Made by a program: the position numbers and the translations under genes
Assembly (NCBI RefSeq): GCF_001294205.1
Contig: NZ_LAQT01000026.1
Span: 47,892-111,891 of the forward strand
Source of the DNA: Amantichitinum ursilacus
GTDB taxonomy: Bacteria; Pseudomonadota; Gammaproteobacteria; Burkholderiales; Chitinibacteraceae
DNA: 64,000 nt
Direction: 5' to 3'
Part shown: in pieces, positions 17,436-26,174 of the stretch
How positions within the stretch are numbered: the stretch's first letter is position 1
Layout of the letters: every line of letters begins with the position of its first letter
Notes under the pieces: model-generated
Told to the model about the DNA's origin: nothing
Seen by the model: only the letters and a program-made list of their open reading frames with translations
Databases searched by the model: none

Positions 17436-18199
17436 GCGTGACGATCGGCGTGCTGGCGACAGCAGATCCGGAACTTGAAGCGCTCTCGATGGCGTATGGC
17501 TTGAACCCACTGACTGCGCCGCCGAGCGAGGGGCAATATCTGCTGTGGCTCGATGGCCAGCTGCAACTGGCCGAAGTAGGCGAAAAAGGTCGCGTTTGCG
17601 TGGATCTGGTGGCCGGCGCACAAGCGCATCGACGCAAATTTGGCGGCGGCCGTGGCCAGCCGGTGGCCAAGGCGGTCGGGCTTAAAGGCGGCAATACGCC
17701 CAGCGTGCTGGACGCCACCGCGGGCTTGGGTCGCGACGCTTTTGTGTTGGCCAGCCTGGGCTGCGCGGTGACGCTACTGGAGCGCAATCCGGTGGTGTGT
17801 GCATTACTACGTGATGGCCTGCGCCGTGCCGCACTTGACGCCGAAACCGCACCGATTGTGGCGCGGATGAGCCTGCACCAGGCCGCAGCGCAATCCTGGC
17901 TGGAAGCCGCCGCGCCGCAATCCTTTGATGTGGTGTTTCTGGACCCGATGTTCCCCGAGCCGGAAAAACGCGCGCGCGCCAAGAAGGAAATGGCGGCGTT
18001 TCAGTCCCTGATTGGTGGCGATTTCGATTCTGATGCGCTGTTAGCGCCAGCGCGCGCCGTGGCGCGGCAACGCGTGGTCGTAAAAAGACCCCGCGCAGCG
18101 CCCTGGCTGGCGGGGTCCAAACCCGATTTTGGCTATGACGGCGAAAGTACCCGGTTTGATGCCTATCTACCGATCAAGCCACAGGGTGCGCCCGACTGA
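17432..18199 (+). CDS. rsmJ: 16S rRNA m2G1516 methyltransferase
   Basis: A 255-aa SAM-dependent methyltransferase of the RsmJ (YhiQ) family, which makes N2-methylguanosine at 1516 of 16S rRNA. The SAM motif is [19 protein letters not shown], and the catalytic-region motif is [13 protein letters not shown]. The start forms an ATGA overlap with the mtfA stop. It is convergent with the recombinase-like gene, with only 15 bp between. Confidence 0.92.
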   Translation: MSVTIGVLATADPELEALSMAYGLNPLTAPPSEGQYLLWLDGQLQLAEVGEKGRVCVDLVAGAQAHRRKFGGGRGQPVAKAVGLKGGNTPSVLDATAGLGRDAFVLASLGCAVTLLERNPVVCALLRDGLRRAALDAETAPIVARMSLHQAAAQSWLEAAAPQSFDVVFLDPMFPEPEKRARAKKEMAAFQSLIGGDFDSDALLAPARAVARQRVVVKRPRAAPWLAGSKPDFGYDGESTRFDAYLPIKPQGAPD

Positions 18200-18214
18200 G
18201 CGGACCAGGCATGA

Positions 18215-18748
18215 TCAGGACGCAATCCCGCCATCTTCAATCAGGCGTTTGTAGCGGTACAAGGTGGCAATCGAAACGCCCATATCTTTGGCGACATCGC
18301 GGCTATGCATACCGCGACGCAGGCTTTCGGCCAGCAACCGCACAGCGCTGGCGTTGAGCTTGGGACGGCGGCCGCGTTGCTTGCCCAGCGGCTTGGCCCG
18401 CGCCGGGCGTTCCGAGCGCAATTGCTGGATCAGGATATTCATCAACGTGCGCTGGCCTTCGGCGGTGGCGGACGACAAACCCAATGCCACGACTTCAAGG
18501 CTCGCGCCGCGACGGTCGAGCTGTTCAAGCAAACACAATAATTGATAGGCGCCGAGGCCGGCCGTATCGAGATTGTGGATAACCAGGGTGTCGTTACTGA
18601 TCAGGCTGGCCAACGCCATGGACAATTGCCGGCGTGAGTGCGAGTTAAGGTCCATGAACACAGCCTGGCAGGACCAGGACCGCATCAGCTCGAGACGCGT
18701 GTGCTCGTGGCCGTGGTCTGATTCATCCAGCAGATATCCGATACGCAT
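18215..18748 (-). CDS. Serine-recombinase-like DNA-binding protein with lost active site
   Basis: A 177-aa protein with the two-part layout of Hin-like serine recombinases. The N-terminal resolvase fold (about residues 1-115) has MRIGY at its start and NDTLVIHNLDTAGLGA where recombinases have KLDRLGRS. The C-terminal helix-turn-helix (about 128-172) reads GRRPKLNASAV...GVSIATLYRYKRLI. The catalytic Ser of the YxRVS motif and both catalytic Arg of the LDRLGR motif are absent (YLLDES and LDTAGL). It is therefore unlikely to cut DNA and more likely acts as a DNA-binding regulator. An AT-rich region with inverted repeats lies upstream. Confidence 0.75.
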   Translation of the reverse strand: MRIGYLLDESDHGHEHTRLELMRSWSCQAVFMDLNSHSRRQLSMALASLISNDTLVIHNLDTAGLGAYQLLCLLEQLDRRGASLEVVALGLSSATAEGQRTLMNILIQQLRSERPARAKPLGKQRGRRPKLNASAVRLLAESLRRGMHSRDVAKDMGVSIATLYRYKRLIEDGGIAS

Positions 18749-19265
18749 GTGGTGATTCCCCCTTTAGAACGCTGTCTGCCGGCATTGCCAGACACGAATT
18801 GCATCGTGTGGGCCGGGTGCAAGCAAGTTATCCAGGGGGACTGGGTGCAACCATGAGACGAATCTGAAAGTCAGATTGAGTACTGAGAATGTTCACCCTA
18901 TCGCAGGGGTCAAATCATTGAATTTATTGCCTATTTTTTTATATAAATTATGCCTATATGCGAACACTGTGGCTTTGGTCGTAATTCGTTCTGCGAATTG
19001 ATTGGCACCCGCTGCAATTCTGGTAATAGCGCTGAACGGAATTGCGTATGATGGCGCGGCTGCAACGTGCAATGCGGCGGCGTCTCCCGTATACCGCGCG
19101 CTTTCGGCCGTTGAGGCTTTAACAGCTTGGTGATGCGGGGGCCGCTTGATATTGTCCGCTGCACGCAATGCCGTAACGCATGCCCGTTTCGGCCCACCAG
19201 ACAAGGGGATCACCATGGCAGTACTTGCTCATCTGCTTTGTGCTTTGCAATCTGAAGCGCAAATG
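18749..19265. other. Gene-free region upstream of the recombinase-like gene
   Basis: About 500 bp without a convincing gene. It holds inverted repeats (TGTCTG...CAGACA near 18773-18794, and AATCTGA-N3-TCAGATT at 18861-18877) and a markedly AT-rich stretch at about 18912-18960. The weak reading frames here lack ribosome sites and family resemblance. One frame on the plus strand runs through the antisense of tRNA-Asn and is spurious. Confidence 0.5.
18861..18877. repeat. Perfect 7-bp inverted repeat (possible operator)
   Basis: AATCTGA-AAG-TCAGATT, 113 bp upstream of the recombinase-like gene. The size suits a dimeric regulator site. Nothing else links it to a specific protein. Confidence 0.35.
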
Positions 19266-19292
19266 AAAAAGGCCACGCGATTGCGTGGCCTT
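19266..19292 (-). terminator. Terminator of tRNA-Asn
   Basis: An 8-bp stem (GGCCACGC at 19271-19278, GCGTGGCC at 19283-19290) with a 4-nt loop. Five A before it on the plus strand give a U run on the minus-strand transcript. Confidence 0.8.
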
Positions 19293-19300
19293 TCAGAATC

Positions 19301-19376
19301 TGGCTCCCCGACCTGGACTCGAACCAGGGACCTGCGGATTAACAGTCCGTCGCTCTACCGACTGAGCTATCAGGGA
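19301..19376 (-). tRNA. tRNA-Asn (anticodon GTT)
   Basis: A 76-nt tRNA read on the minus strand, starting TCCCTGATAGCTCAGTCGG and ending with encoded CCA. The anticodon loop CTGTTAA gives GTT for asparagine. D, anticodon and T arms fold normally. Confidence 0.96.
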
Positions 19377-19407
19377 ATCGACTTGCTGCTGCGTCGATGA
19401 GGTGCGT

Positions 19408-19436
19408 ATATTAGTAGGCCACTTAGGCTCTGTCAA
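19408..19436 (-). promoter_or_regulatory. Sigma-70 promoter of tRNA-Asn
   Basis: Read on the minus strand: TTGACA (19431-19436), a 17-bp spacer, and TAATAT (19408-19413), about 31 nt before the tRNA 5' end. The -35 box is perfect. Confidence 0.75.
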
Positions 19437-19466
19437 GCAACATGCAAAGAGAAACGTGAGTAAAGT

Positions 19467-20765
19467 ATGGAAAAAATAAAAAAACCTTTGATTATATTGA
19501 TCATTTTTTTAGCATTTATTGCCGCATTGCCGATCATCGTGCCGCTGCAATTGTTTTCGGGCGATGCCACACGCCTGCTGCAGCGTATTACCCATAGCAA
19601 TATCCAGCTGCAACAACTGGGTTTTGAATATTCGCCACGCCCTGCATTGGTATTACAGGACATCACCATTGATGGTGATCCGGCGATTGGCCATATCGAA
19701 TATATCCGCGTACCGCTGACCATGTATAACGTGCTGCACTGGGGTCGTGATCTGCGTGAAGTGACGGTTGAGGGTGGCCACTTCAGCCCGCAGTGGGCGC
19801 TGCAATTGCCGCAAAAACTGCGGCCGCAAAGCGGCGAGGCCACAATCCACTTTGCTGATCTGCACCTCGTGCGGACCAGTATCGTGCGCAATAACGGCGA
19901 AGTGGGGCCGGTGGATGGCGTGCTCAAGTTTGATAGCGGCAGCAACCTGGCCGGTTTGACCGTCAGCGACAGCACGGGCCGCATGACGTTGGAAATCCTG
20001 CCTCAAGGCAGTGACTTCGCCACCACGCTCAACGCCAGCGGCTGGGATGTCCCGCTAGGCTACCCGGTGCATTTTGATAGCCTGCAACTGAAAGGTATTG
20101 CCAATCAGAATGGCCTGCAGATCACCGAAATCCATGGCGAGCTGTATAGCGGCGTGTTGTCGGGCACCGCTCGCGTGGATTGGACCGATGGCTGGAAGCT
20201 GACCGGCACCGTGCACGGCAGCAGCGTGCAGGCCGAGCCGCTAAGCAAACTGTTTAACCCCACCACGTTTGTTTCAGGCCGCATCGAAGGCGACGCCAAC
20301 TTCAGCTATGCCGGCGACAGCTATCAAACGCTGCTAGCCACGCCGCAAATTGAATCGACCATGACGATCAAACAAGGCGCCATTCATAACTTTGATCTGA
20401 TTGCACCGCTTAAATCGACTGTACCGGTGACCTACGCGCGCGGCGGCATCACCCGCTTTGATACGTTGACCGGTGGCATGAATATCGCCAATCACGTGGT
20501 GCTGTTTTCCAATGTGAAAGTGGATGCGGGCAAATTTGTGGCGACGGGTGCGATGAAAGTCGAGCCGGGCAACAAGCTCAGCGGCGGGGCGCAGGCCAGG
20601 CTGCAAGCAGGTGTGATTGCGGCGTCTTCGCAGATACGCATCGGCGGCAAGCTCGAAGCACCCGTGTTCCAAACCGGGGGCGCCTGGCGTCAGGGCCACG
20701 ACGATGCGCTGGAGCAGGCCGACAAGGTGCAGACCAAAGAACCGCCTCCGCCCGCCGACGACTGA
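19467..20765 (+). CDS. AsmA-like inner-membrane protein
   Basis: A 432-aa protein with one N-terminal membrane helix (residues about 7-27, rich in Ile and Leu), then a beta-rich periplasmic body with repeated strand patterns. The C-terminal segment, with KVDAGKFVATGAMKV and AQARLQAG, resembles the AsmA C-terminal domain. AsmA-superfamily proteins are thought to bridge the envelope and move phospholipids. The ending is rich in Pro and acidic residues. The N-terminal coding part is lower in G+C than its neighbours. It is monocistronic with its own terminator. Confidence 0.75.
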   Translation: MEKIKKPLIILIIFLAFIAALPIIVPLQLFSGDATRLLQRITHSNIQLQQLGFEYSPRPALVLQDITIDGDPAIGHIEYIRVPLTMYNVLHWGRDLREVTVEGGHFSPQWALQLPQKLRPQSGEATIHFADLHLVRTSIVRNNGEVGPVDGVLKFDSGSNLAGLTVSDSTGRMTLEILPQGSDFATTLNASGWDVPLGYPVHFDSLQLKGIANQNGLQITEIHGELYSGVLSGTARVDWTDGWKLTGTVHGSSVQAEPLSKLFNPTTFVSGRIEGDANFSYAGDSYQTLLATPQIESTMTIKQGAIHNFDLIAPLKSTVPVTYARGGITRFDTLTGGMNIANHVVLFSNVKVDAGKFVATGAMKVEPGNKLSGGAQARLQAGVIAASSQIRIGGKLEAPVFQTGGAWRQGHDDALEQADKVQTKEPPPPADD

Positions 20766-20818
20766 CACCTGCGGCTGCCCATCTATCGTTCGGCAGCGAG
20801 CATCAACAGGGACACAAA

Positions 20819-20845
20819 ATGCGCCGCACCGTCGGCGCATTTTTT
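20819..20845 (+). terminator. Terminator of the AsmA-like gene
   Basis: An 8-bp stem (ATGCGCCG at 20819-20826, CGGCGCAT at 20833-20840) with a 6-nt loop and a T run. Confidence 0.8.
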
Positions 20846-20955
20846 ATTGTTACGCGGCCCGGCATACGCTGGCGCGTGGACACATTGTTTTTGCGCCCTG
20901 TCAGCCCCATCTGATGGGGCAGTCTGACTATATATACATCTCGCGAGCGACCCCC

Positions 20956-21942
20956 ATGAGCTGGACCGATACCGTTACCGTAGCGCCCTCCCCTGCAGAC
21001 ACCGCGCTTGCCGCACTCGACACCGGCTGCGTCATCAGCCCGTTAACGCAATTCGGCGTGATGCGCTTTAGTGGCGAAGAAACCATGACCTTTCTGCAAG
21101 GCCAGCTTTCCAGCGACCTGAGCAAGGTGGACGACGCCAGCGCGCAGTACTCAAGCTATTCCACGCCCAAGGGCCGCATGCTGGCCAGCTTTCTGATCTA
21201 CCGGGCGCAGGGTGATTTTCTGGTGCAGATTTCCAGCGACTTGCAGCCTGCCATCCAGAAACGGCTGAGCATGTTTATTCTGCGCAGCAAAACCAAAGCA
21301 TCCGACGCCACGGCCGAACTCGCTCTCATCGGCGTGGCAGGCCCGCACGCGGGCGCGTTGGTGGCGCAAGTAACAGGCGCAGCGTTGCCGGAAGCGCTGA
21401 AGGTAGCGGACTGGGATATGGGCGCGATCGTCGGCTTGCCGGGCGAACGTTACCAACTGGTGGTTAGCGCCGAGCAAGCCGCGGGCGTGTGGCAAGCGCT
21501 GGCTAGCGCCGGCGCGGTGAGCGTGAATGCCGATGTCTGGCGCCTGACCGAAGTGCGCGCGGGTACGCCGTGGATTACCGCCGCGACGCAGGAAGAATTT
21601 GTGCCGCAGATGGCCAATATGGAACTGATCGGTGCGGTCAGTTTCAGCAAGGGCTGCTATCCGGGCCAGGAAATCGTGGCGCGCACGCAATATCTGGGCA
21701 AGCTCAAACGCCGCATGTACCGCGTGCAAGTCCCCGCCACTGCGGTTGCCGGGCAAGAAGTATTCAGTCCGGAAATGAATGGCCAGCCGTCCGGCCGCAT
21801 CATGCTGGCCGCGCCTGCTGCCGCAGGCCAGAGCGAGGCGCTGGTGGTGGTGCAGATGAGCTCGCTGGAGCACGGTCTGCATCTGGGCGCGCCCGATGGC
21901 CCTGCGCTGCAAGTGCTTGATCTGCCTTACGCCATCGGCTGA
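20956..21942 (+). CDS. ygfZ: Folate-binding Fe-S maturation protein YgfZ
   Basis: A 328-aa GcvT-like protein. The YgfZ signature KGCYPGQEIVARTQYLGK is at about residues 234-251, with the conserved Cys. It binds tetrahydrofolate and supports assembly or repair of some Fe-S proteins, such as MiaB. The ATG at 20956 (MSWTDTVTV) begins the conserved part. The upstream frame is open, but a terminator lies inside it. It is followed by fabI in the same direction, though a hairpin and a -10 box separate them. Confidence 0.9.
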   Translation: MSWTDTVTVAPSPADTALAALDTGCVISPLTQFGVMRFSGEETMTFLQGQLSSDLSKVDDASAQYSSYSTPKGRMLASFLIYRAQGDFLVQISSDLQPAIQKRLSMFILRSKTKASDATAELALIGVAGPHAGALVAQVTGAALPEALKVADWDMGAIVGLPGERYQLVVSAEQAAGVWQALASAGAVSVNADVWRLTEVRAGTPWITAATQEEFVPQMANMELIGAVSFSKGCYPGQEIVARTQYLGKLKRRMYRVQVPATAVAGQEVFSPEMNGQPSGRIMLAAPAAAGQSEALVVVQMSSLEHGLHLGAPDGPALQVLDLPYAIG

Positions 21943-21975
21943 TTCTTTCGACCGGGTCGAGTCCTTGTTAGTCGC

Positions 21976-21999
21976 CACCGGGCGCAGACGCGCCCGGTG
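21976..21999 (+). terminator. Strong hairpin after ygfZ
   Basis: A perfect 10-bp stem (CACCGGGCGC at 21976-21985, GCGCCCGGTG at 21990-21999) with a 4-nt loop. The following bases are only moderately T-rich (CTTATAGTTT), so termination may be partial. Confidence 0.5.
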
Positions 22000-22013
22000 C
22001 TTATAGTTTCGTC

Positions 22014-22019
22014 TATAAT
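22014..22019 (+). promoter_or_regulatory. Probable -10 box of fabI
   Basis: A perfect TATAAT 33 nt before the fabI start codon. No good -35 box is at the right distance, because the ygfZ hairpin occupies it. Confidence 0.45.
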
Positions 22020-22051
22020 CGCGCGACTGAACGGATTAACAAGGAAACAGC

Positions 22052-22834
22052 ATGGGCTTTCTGGCCGGCAAAAAGATTTTGATTAGCGGTGTTTTGTCCA
22101 ATCGCTCTATCGCATACGGCATCGCCGAAGCGGCCAAGCGCGAAGGCGCTGAGCTGGCATTTACCTATGTGTCGGAAGATCTGAAACAACGCGTGGTCGA
22201 TCTGGCTGCTGATTTTGGTTCGACGCTGGTACTGCCCTGTGACGTCGCAAGCGACGAACAAATCGACGCACTGTTCGTCGAGCTGGCCAAACACTGGGAT
22301 CAACTGGATGGTCTGGTGCACGCTATCGGCTTTGCGCCGCGCGATGCGCTGAAAGGCAACTACCTGGAAGCCGTTACCCGCGAAAATTTCCATATCGCCC
22401 ACGACATCAGCTCGTACAGCTTTGCCGCCATGGCCAAGGCCGCGCGTGGTCTGCTGGCCGATAACGCTTCGCTGGTGACGCTGTCCTACCTCGGCGCCGA
22501 ACGCGCCATCCCCAACTACAACGTGATGGGTCTGGCCAAGGCTTCGTTGGAAGCCAACGTGCGTTATATGGCTGGCGCGCTGGGCGAACGCGGCATCCGT
22601 GTTAACGGTATTTCTGCGGGCCCGATCAAGACGCTGGCCGCTTCGGGCATCAAGGATTTCGGCACGCTGCTCAAGCGCGCGGCCGATGCCACGCCGCTCA
22701 AGCGCAATGTGTCGCAACTCGAAGTCGGCAATGTGGCGGCTTTCCTGATGTCTGATCTGTCGTCGGGGATGACCGGCGAAATCCTGTATGTAGATGCCGG
22801 CTTCAGCATCGGCGCAGGCGCACTGGGCGAATAA
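22052..22834 (+). CDS. fabI: Enoyl-[acyl-carrier-protein] reductase (NADH)
   Basis: A 260-aa FabI that carries out the last step of each fatty-acid elongation cycle. It starts [20 protein letters not shown], which is the divergent cofactor loop typical of FabI. The active-site Tyr and Lys are in [12 protein letters not shown], and [12 protein letters not shown] precedes them. Its length matches the family. It is the target of triclosan-type inhibitors. AACAAGGAAACAGC provides the ribosome site. It is followed by its own terminator. Confidence 0.96.
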   Translation: MGFLAGKKILISGVLSNRSIAYGIAEAAKREGAELAFTYVSEDLKQRVVDLAADFGSTLVLPCDVASDEQIDALFVELAKHWDQLDGLVHAIGFAPRDALKGNYLEAVTRENFHIAHDISSYSFAAMAKAARGLLADNASLVTLSYLGAERAIPNYNVMGLAKASLEANVRYMAGALGERGIRVNGISAGPIKTLAASGIKDFGTLLKRAADATPLKRNVSQLEVGNVAAFLMSDLSSGMTGEILYVDAGFSIGAGALGE

Positions 22835-22855
22835 CAACGCTCATTTGCATAAAAC

Positions 22856-22882
22856 AACCCGGCGCCATGCCGGGTTTTTTTA
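22856..22882 (+). terminator. Terminator of fabI
   Basis: An 8-bp stem (AACCCGGC at 22856-22863, GCCGGGTT at 22869-22876) with a 5-nt loop and a T run. Confidence 0.85.
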
Positions 22883-22995
22883 TATTCCTGACCGTGCACA
22901 TATCGATACAGACCAGGGAATTCCCCGGGGTTTGCCGATGCCCATATCAGTCCCATAATGGAACTATCGCCCGAGAAAATTGCGGAACCGTCGTT

Positions 22996-23805
22996 ATGTG
23001 CCAGTTACTGGGCATGAATTGCAATGTGCCTACCGATATCGTGTTTTCATTTGAAGGCTTCCGCCAGCGCGGGGGCCTGACTGACCATCATTCCGATGGC
23101 TGGGGCATCGCGTTCTTTGAAGGCGATGGCTGCCGCATGTTTCTCGATCATCAGCCGTCGGCGCTGTCGCCGCTGGCTGATCTGGTGCACAAATATCCGA
23201 TCAAAAGCCGCAATGTGGTGGCGCATATCCGCAAGGCCACTCAGGGCGAAGTGTCTTTGGCCAACACGCACCCGTTTAAACGCGAGCTGTGGGGGCGTTA
23301 CTGGCTATTTGCGCATAACGGCAATCTGACCGACCTGCCGCCGATGGCCAGCAGCCGCTTTCAGCCGGTGGGCACCACCGATAGCGAATATGCGTTTTGC
23401 TGGTTGATGGATCAGCTGGGATTGCGCTACCCCAGCAAGCCGCCGCTGGACGAATTGCACGCCACCATGGCGGCCTTGGCGGCAGAATTGGCCAAACATG
23501 GCACGTTCAACTTTTTGCTGTCGGATGGCACGGCGTTGTTTGCACGCTGCGCTACCGATCTGCATTACATCATCCGCCAGGCGCCGTTTGCGATGGCGCA
23601 TCTATCCGATGCGGATGTCAGCGTCGACTTTGCGCGCTACACGCAACCGAGTGATCACGTCGCCGTGATCGCCACGCAGCCGCTGACGGATAACGAAAAC
23701 TGGATTCGCATTGCGCAGGGTGAATTACTGCGCTTTGAAGATGGTGTGGTGCATCGGCTGACCAATGTTGCGCCTGCAGAACCGGTGCGCATACACGCCG
23801 CCTGA
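22996..23805 (+). CDS. Class II glutamine amidotransferase (YafJ-like)
   Basis: A 269-aa Ntn-type glutamine amidotransferase. The start MCQLLGMNCN gives Cys2 as the expected nucleophile after removal of Met. Further motifs are SDGWGIAFFEGDG, VVAHIRKATQG and FAHNGNL, all typical of GATase_6/YafJ proteins. The acceptor reaction of this stand-alone type is not established. The ATG at 22996 is required by the N-terminal Cys, so longer frames are excluded. Confidence 0.88.
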   Translation: MCQLLGMNCNVPTDIVFSFEGFRQRGGLTDHHSDGWGIAFFEGDGCRMFLDHQPSALSPLADLVHKYPIKSRNVVAHIRKATQGEVSLANTHPFKRELWGRYWLFAHNGNLTDLPPMASSRFQPVGTTDSEYAFCWLMDQLGLRYPSKPPLDELHATMAALAAELAKHGTFNFLLSDGTALFARCATDLHYIIRQAPFAMAHLSDADVSVDFARYTQPSDHVAVIATQPLTDNENWIRIAQGELLRFEDGVVHRLTNVAPAEPVRIHAA

Positions 23806-23836
23806 TCGCGTCGACGCATTGCAAGCGGCGCGTGGA

Positions 23837-24916
23837 TCAGGCTTCGTGCTGATGCAGTCTCAGCAGCGCATAGACATTGTCGTCAAAATACTCGCCGCGT
23901 TCATCGAGCTGGCGCAACTGGAAGGCCAGCTTCTCGGGCGTAGTTTGATTGGTGGCAAAGCGGTCGCGCACTTTTTTCATCGTCACCGCGCGCGCCACAA
24001 TCTGCGCCCGCCGCGCTTCCACTTCTTTGCGTTCGCGCCGGAAGGCGGCCAGCGACAGGTGCAGCCAGATCATCATTGGCACCGCCACCCACCACCACTC
24101 CATAAACAGCGCGCTGACGGTAATCAGCACCAGGATCAGATACCAGACCTGATCGGCTTGTTCGAATTCCGGAATCCACACCGACAAGGTCGGCCAGCGG
24201 CGTGACATGCTGGCCAGGATGCGCGCATCTTCCGTCGCATCGCGCTTTTTACGTGCCAGCGCGGCATCCAGCACGGTTGTAACAAACCACTGCGAGACCA
24301 AACGTGTCTGCAACCAGGGCGTTTGCAGATAGGCTTGAATGCGTTCCTGTAATTGCTGGCGGAATTCCGGCGTCACCAGCGGCGGCACCATTTCGGAAAA
24401 CGTCTGCGCGGCGGCATGCTGCACCAGCAACGGGTAACCAGCCACATCGACCAACGCGCGGCGGCGTTCAGCCAGTACGCCTTCCGGCACCGGGTGCTGC
24501 GGATGATCCAGCCGCACATAGTGGCGCAACAACACTTCCAGTCGCTCAAAGTTGGGCACCTTGCCCGGAGTTTCCTGCATGGCCTGGCGCATGCGGCCGA
24601 GCTCGGCGCGGATTTCTTTGGCAATCGGCTCGGCCTCGGGCACCCAGGCGTGCTGCAATAACGATTCCACCTTTTGCAGGCTGTCATCGTAATAGCGGAA
24701 ATAGGCTTCATGAAAACGCCCGAACTCTTGTTCGTCGCGTGTTTTGTCGCCCGTCACCAGCGGCGCGGTCGGCGGTGCGCGACGCAGGTCGACCAGCACC
24801 CGCGTCACCATGGAATCGAGTTCAGGCGCAATACCGGCCGCGGCAAACAACGGGTCTAGCTCGTGCTTGCGTCCACGCCAGTCTTCCAGCGCCTTCCATA
24901 CACTCCAATCCGCCAT
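23837..24916 (-). CDS. Uncharacterised membrane protein, 359 aa
   Basis: I do not recognise this family. The N-terminal about 250 residues are soluble, helical and charged. A hydrophobic hairpin at about 258-292 contains a Trp-rich stretch (FMEWWWVAVPMMIW). A basic coiled-coil-like segment (RRERKEVEARRAQIVARAV) and a short acidic tail follow. The likely topology is an inner-membrane hairpin with both ends in the cytoplasm. The gene is convergent with the amidotransferase gene and lies in the same direction as the RutE-like gene behind it. Confidence 0.7.
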   Translation of the reverse strand: MADWSVWKALEDWRGRKHELDPLFAAAGIAPELDSMVTRVLVDLRRAPPTAPLVTGDKTRDEQEFGRFHEAYFRYYDDSLQKVESLLQHAWVPEAEPIAKEIRAELGRMRQAMQETPGKVPNFERLEVLLRHYVRLDHPQHPVPEGVLAERRRALVDVAGYPLLVQHAAAQTFSEMVPPLVTPEFRQQLQERIQAYLQTPWLQTRLVSQWFVTTVLDAALARKKRDATEDARILASMSRRWPTLSVWIPEFEQADQVWYLILVLITVSALFMEWWWVAVPMMIWLHLSLAAFRRERKEVEARRAQIVARAVTMKKVRDRFATNQTTPEKLAFQLRQLDERGEYFDDNVYALLRLHQHEA

Positions 24917-24972
24917 CTTGCTTTTGTTCTCCAGGGCATCATCGCCCGCTTATAGACGGGCGCTGCTGCATG

Positions 24973-25563
24973 CTACTCGATACGGCACGCTTCTGCGAAG
25001 TCCAGCCGCGGATTACGTGGATGCAGTTTGCTGTTTTCGCCATAACCCAGGTTGATCAGAAAATTGGATTTCCAGCTGGTGCCGGCAAAAAACGCCTCAT
25101 CCACCACGGCATTGTTAAAACCCGACATCGGACCGCAATCCAGGCCCAGCGCCCGCGCCGCCAGAATCAGATACGCGCCTTGCAACGAGCCGTTGCGAAA
25201 CGCCGTCGCATCAATCAGCGGCTGATTGCCGGCAAACCAGCTGCGCGCATCGGCCTGCGGAAACAGCTTGGGCAACTGGTCATAAAACGCCATGTCATGC
25301 GCCACGATGACGGTGACCGGCGCTTGCAGGGTTTTGTCGAGATTGCCTGCCGATAACGCGGGCTTCAGTTTCTCTTTGGCGGCCGCCGATTTCACAAACA
25401 CAAAACGACCGTGGCTACCGTTGGCCGAGGTCGGCGCCAGTTTCAGCAAGTCGTACAGCTGATGCAGCAATTCGTCGCTAACCTCGCGCGGCTGCCACGC
25501 GCTGTGCGTCCGGGCGTGATTGAACAATTGGTCCAGAACATCTTGCGAAACGGCTTGAGTCAC
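24973..25563 (-). CDS. rutE: Malonic semialdehyde reductase (RutE/HadB-type nitroreductase)
   Basis: A 196-aa FMN-dependent nitroreductase-fold protein, the same length as E. coli RutE. The flavin-binding segments are [14 protein letters not shown] and [13 protein letters not shown], and [19 protein letters not shown] is near the C-terminus. RutE reduces malonic semialdehyde to 3-hydroxypropionate in pyrimidine degradation. No other rut gene is nearby, so a general aldehyde or nitro-reductase role is equally possible. Confidence 0.82.
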   Translation of the reverse strand: MTQAVSQDVLDQLFNHARTHSAWQPREVSDELLHQLYDLLKLAPTSANGSHGRFVFVKSAAAKEKLKPALSAGNLDKTLQAPVTVIVAHDMAFYDQLPKLFPQADARSWFAGNQPLIDATAFRNGSLQGAYLILAARALGLDCGPMSGFNNAVVDEAFFAGTSWKSNFLINLGYGENSKLHPRNPRLDFAEACRIE

Positions 25564-25670
25564 GATCTGTTTTCCTGGTGGTTATTCAAAGGAAAGCCAC
25601 GCCAGCACGGCGGCTTGCCTGGCATGATAAAGGCGATTGCGCAGCCGGGCCAGGCCGCGCTACGGGCAAC

Positions 25671-25697
25671 AAAAAAGGAAGCACATGGCTTCCTTTT
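25671..25697 (-). terminator. Terminator of erpA
   Basis: A 10-bp stem (AAAAGGAAGC at 25673-25682, GCTTCCTTTT at 25688-25697) with a 5-nt loop. The minus-strand transcript ends in a U run. Confidence 0.8.
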
Positions 25698-25736
25698 GAT
25701 GCTGCAGACAGGGGGCCAACGCTGTGGCCATCGGTA

Positions 25737-26087
25737 TTACACCGAGAACGAAGAACCGCAACCGCAGGTAGACGTGGCGTTCGGGTTCTTGATGGTGAAC
25801 TGCGAACCTTCCAGGCTTTCAACGTAATCGATCTCAGCGCCGACCAGATACTGGTAGCTCATCGGATCAACCAGCAACGTCACGCCGCTTTTCAGTACCG
25901 CGGTGTCGTCTTCGTTGGTGATTTCGTCAAAGGTAAAACCGTACTGAAAACCGGAACAACCACCGCCCGTCACGAACACACGCAGCTTCAGGTCCGGATT
26001 GCCCTCTTCCTCGATCAGCTCGCGCACCTTGCCGGCGGCAGAATCAGTAAACACAAACGGGCTCGGCATTTCGGCTACCGCATTCAT
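25737..26087 (-). CDS. erpA: Iron-sulfur cluster insertion protein ErpA
   Basis: A 116-aa A-type Fe-S carrier. The three cluster-binding Cys are visible in [11 protein letters not shown] and in STCGCGSSF at the C-terminus. ErpA passes clusters to targets such as IspG/IspH. Its length matches the family. It is monocistronic with its own terminator; the bactofilin operon lies upstream in the same direction. Confidence 0.94.
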   Translation of the reverse strand: MNAVAEMPSPFVFTDSAAGKVRELIEEEGNPDLKLRVFVTGGGCSGFQYGFTFDEITNEDDTAVLKSGVTLLVDPMSYQYLVGAEIDYVESLEGSQFTIKNPNATSTCGCGSSFSV

Positions 26088-26174
26088 GGCTAGCTCCTGA
26101 AAATAGTTGACTAAACTAGTGGGATTATCCGCGCGCTGGTCTGTGCGGTCAATTCCCCAGGCGGCTACCGCTGG

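Noticed and set aside
18893..19216. A 107-codon frame on the minus strand in the AT-rich gap
   Set aside because: No ribosome site, no motif, and odd composition; probably chance.
19301..19376. tRNA-Asn as an island attachment site for the recombinase-like gene
   Set aside because: No direct repeat of the tRNA 3' end was seen nearby and no integrase or phage genes are present.
19146..19400. An 84-codon frame on the plus strand with a possible ribosome site near 19208
   Set aside because: It runs through the tRNA-Asn terminator and the antisense of tRNA-Asn; such translations are a common annotation artefact.
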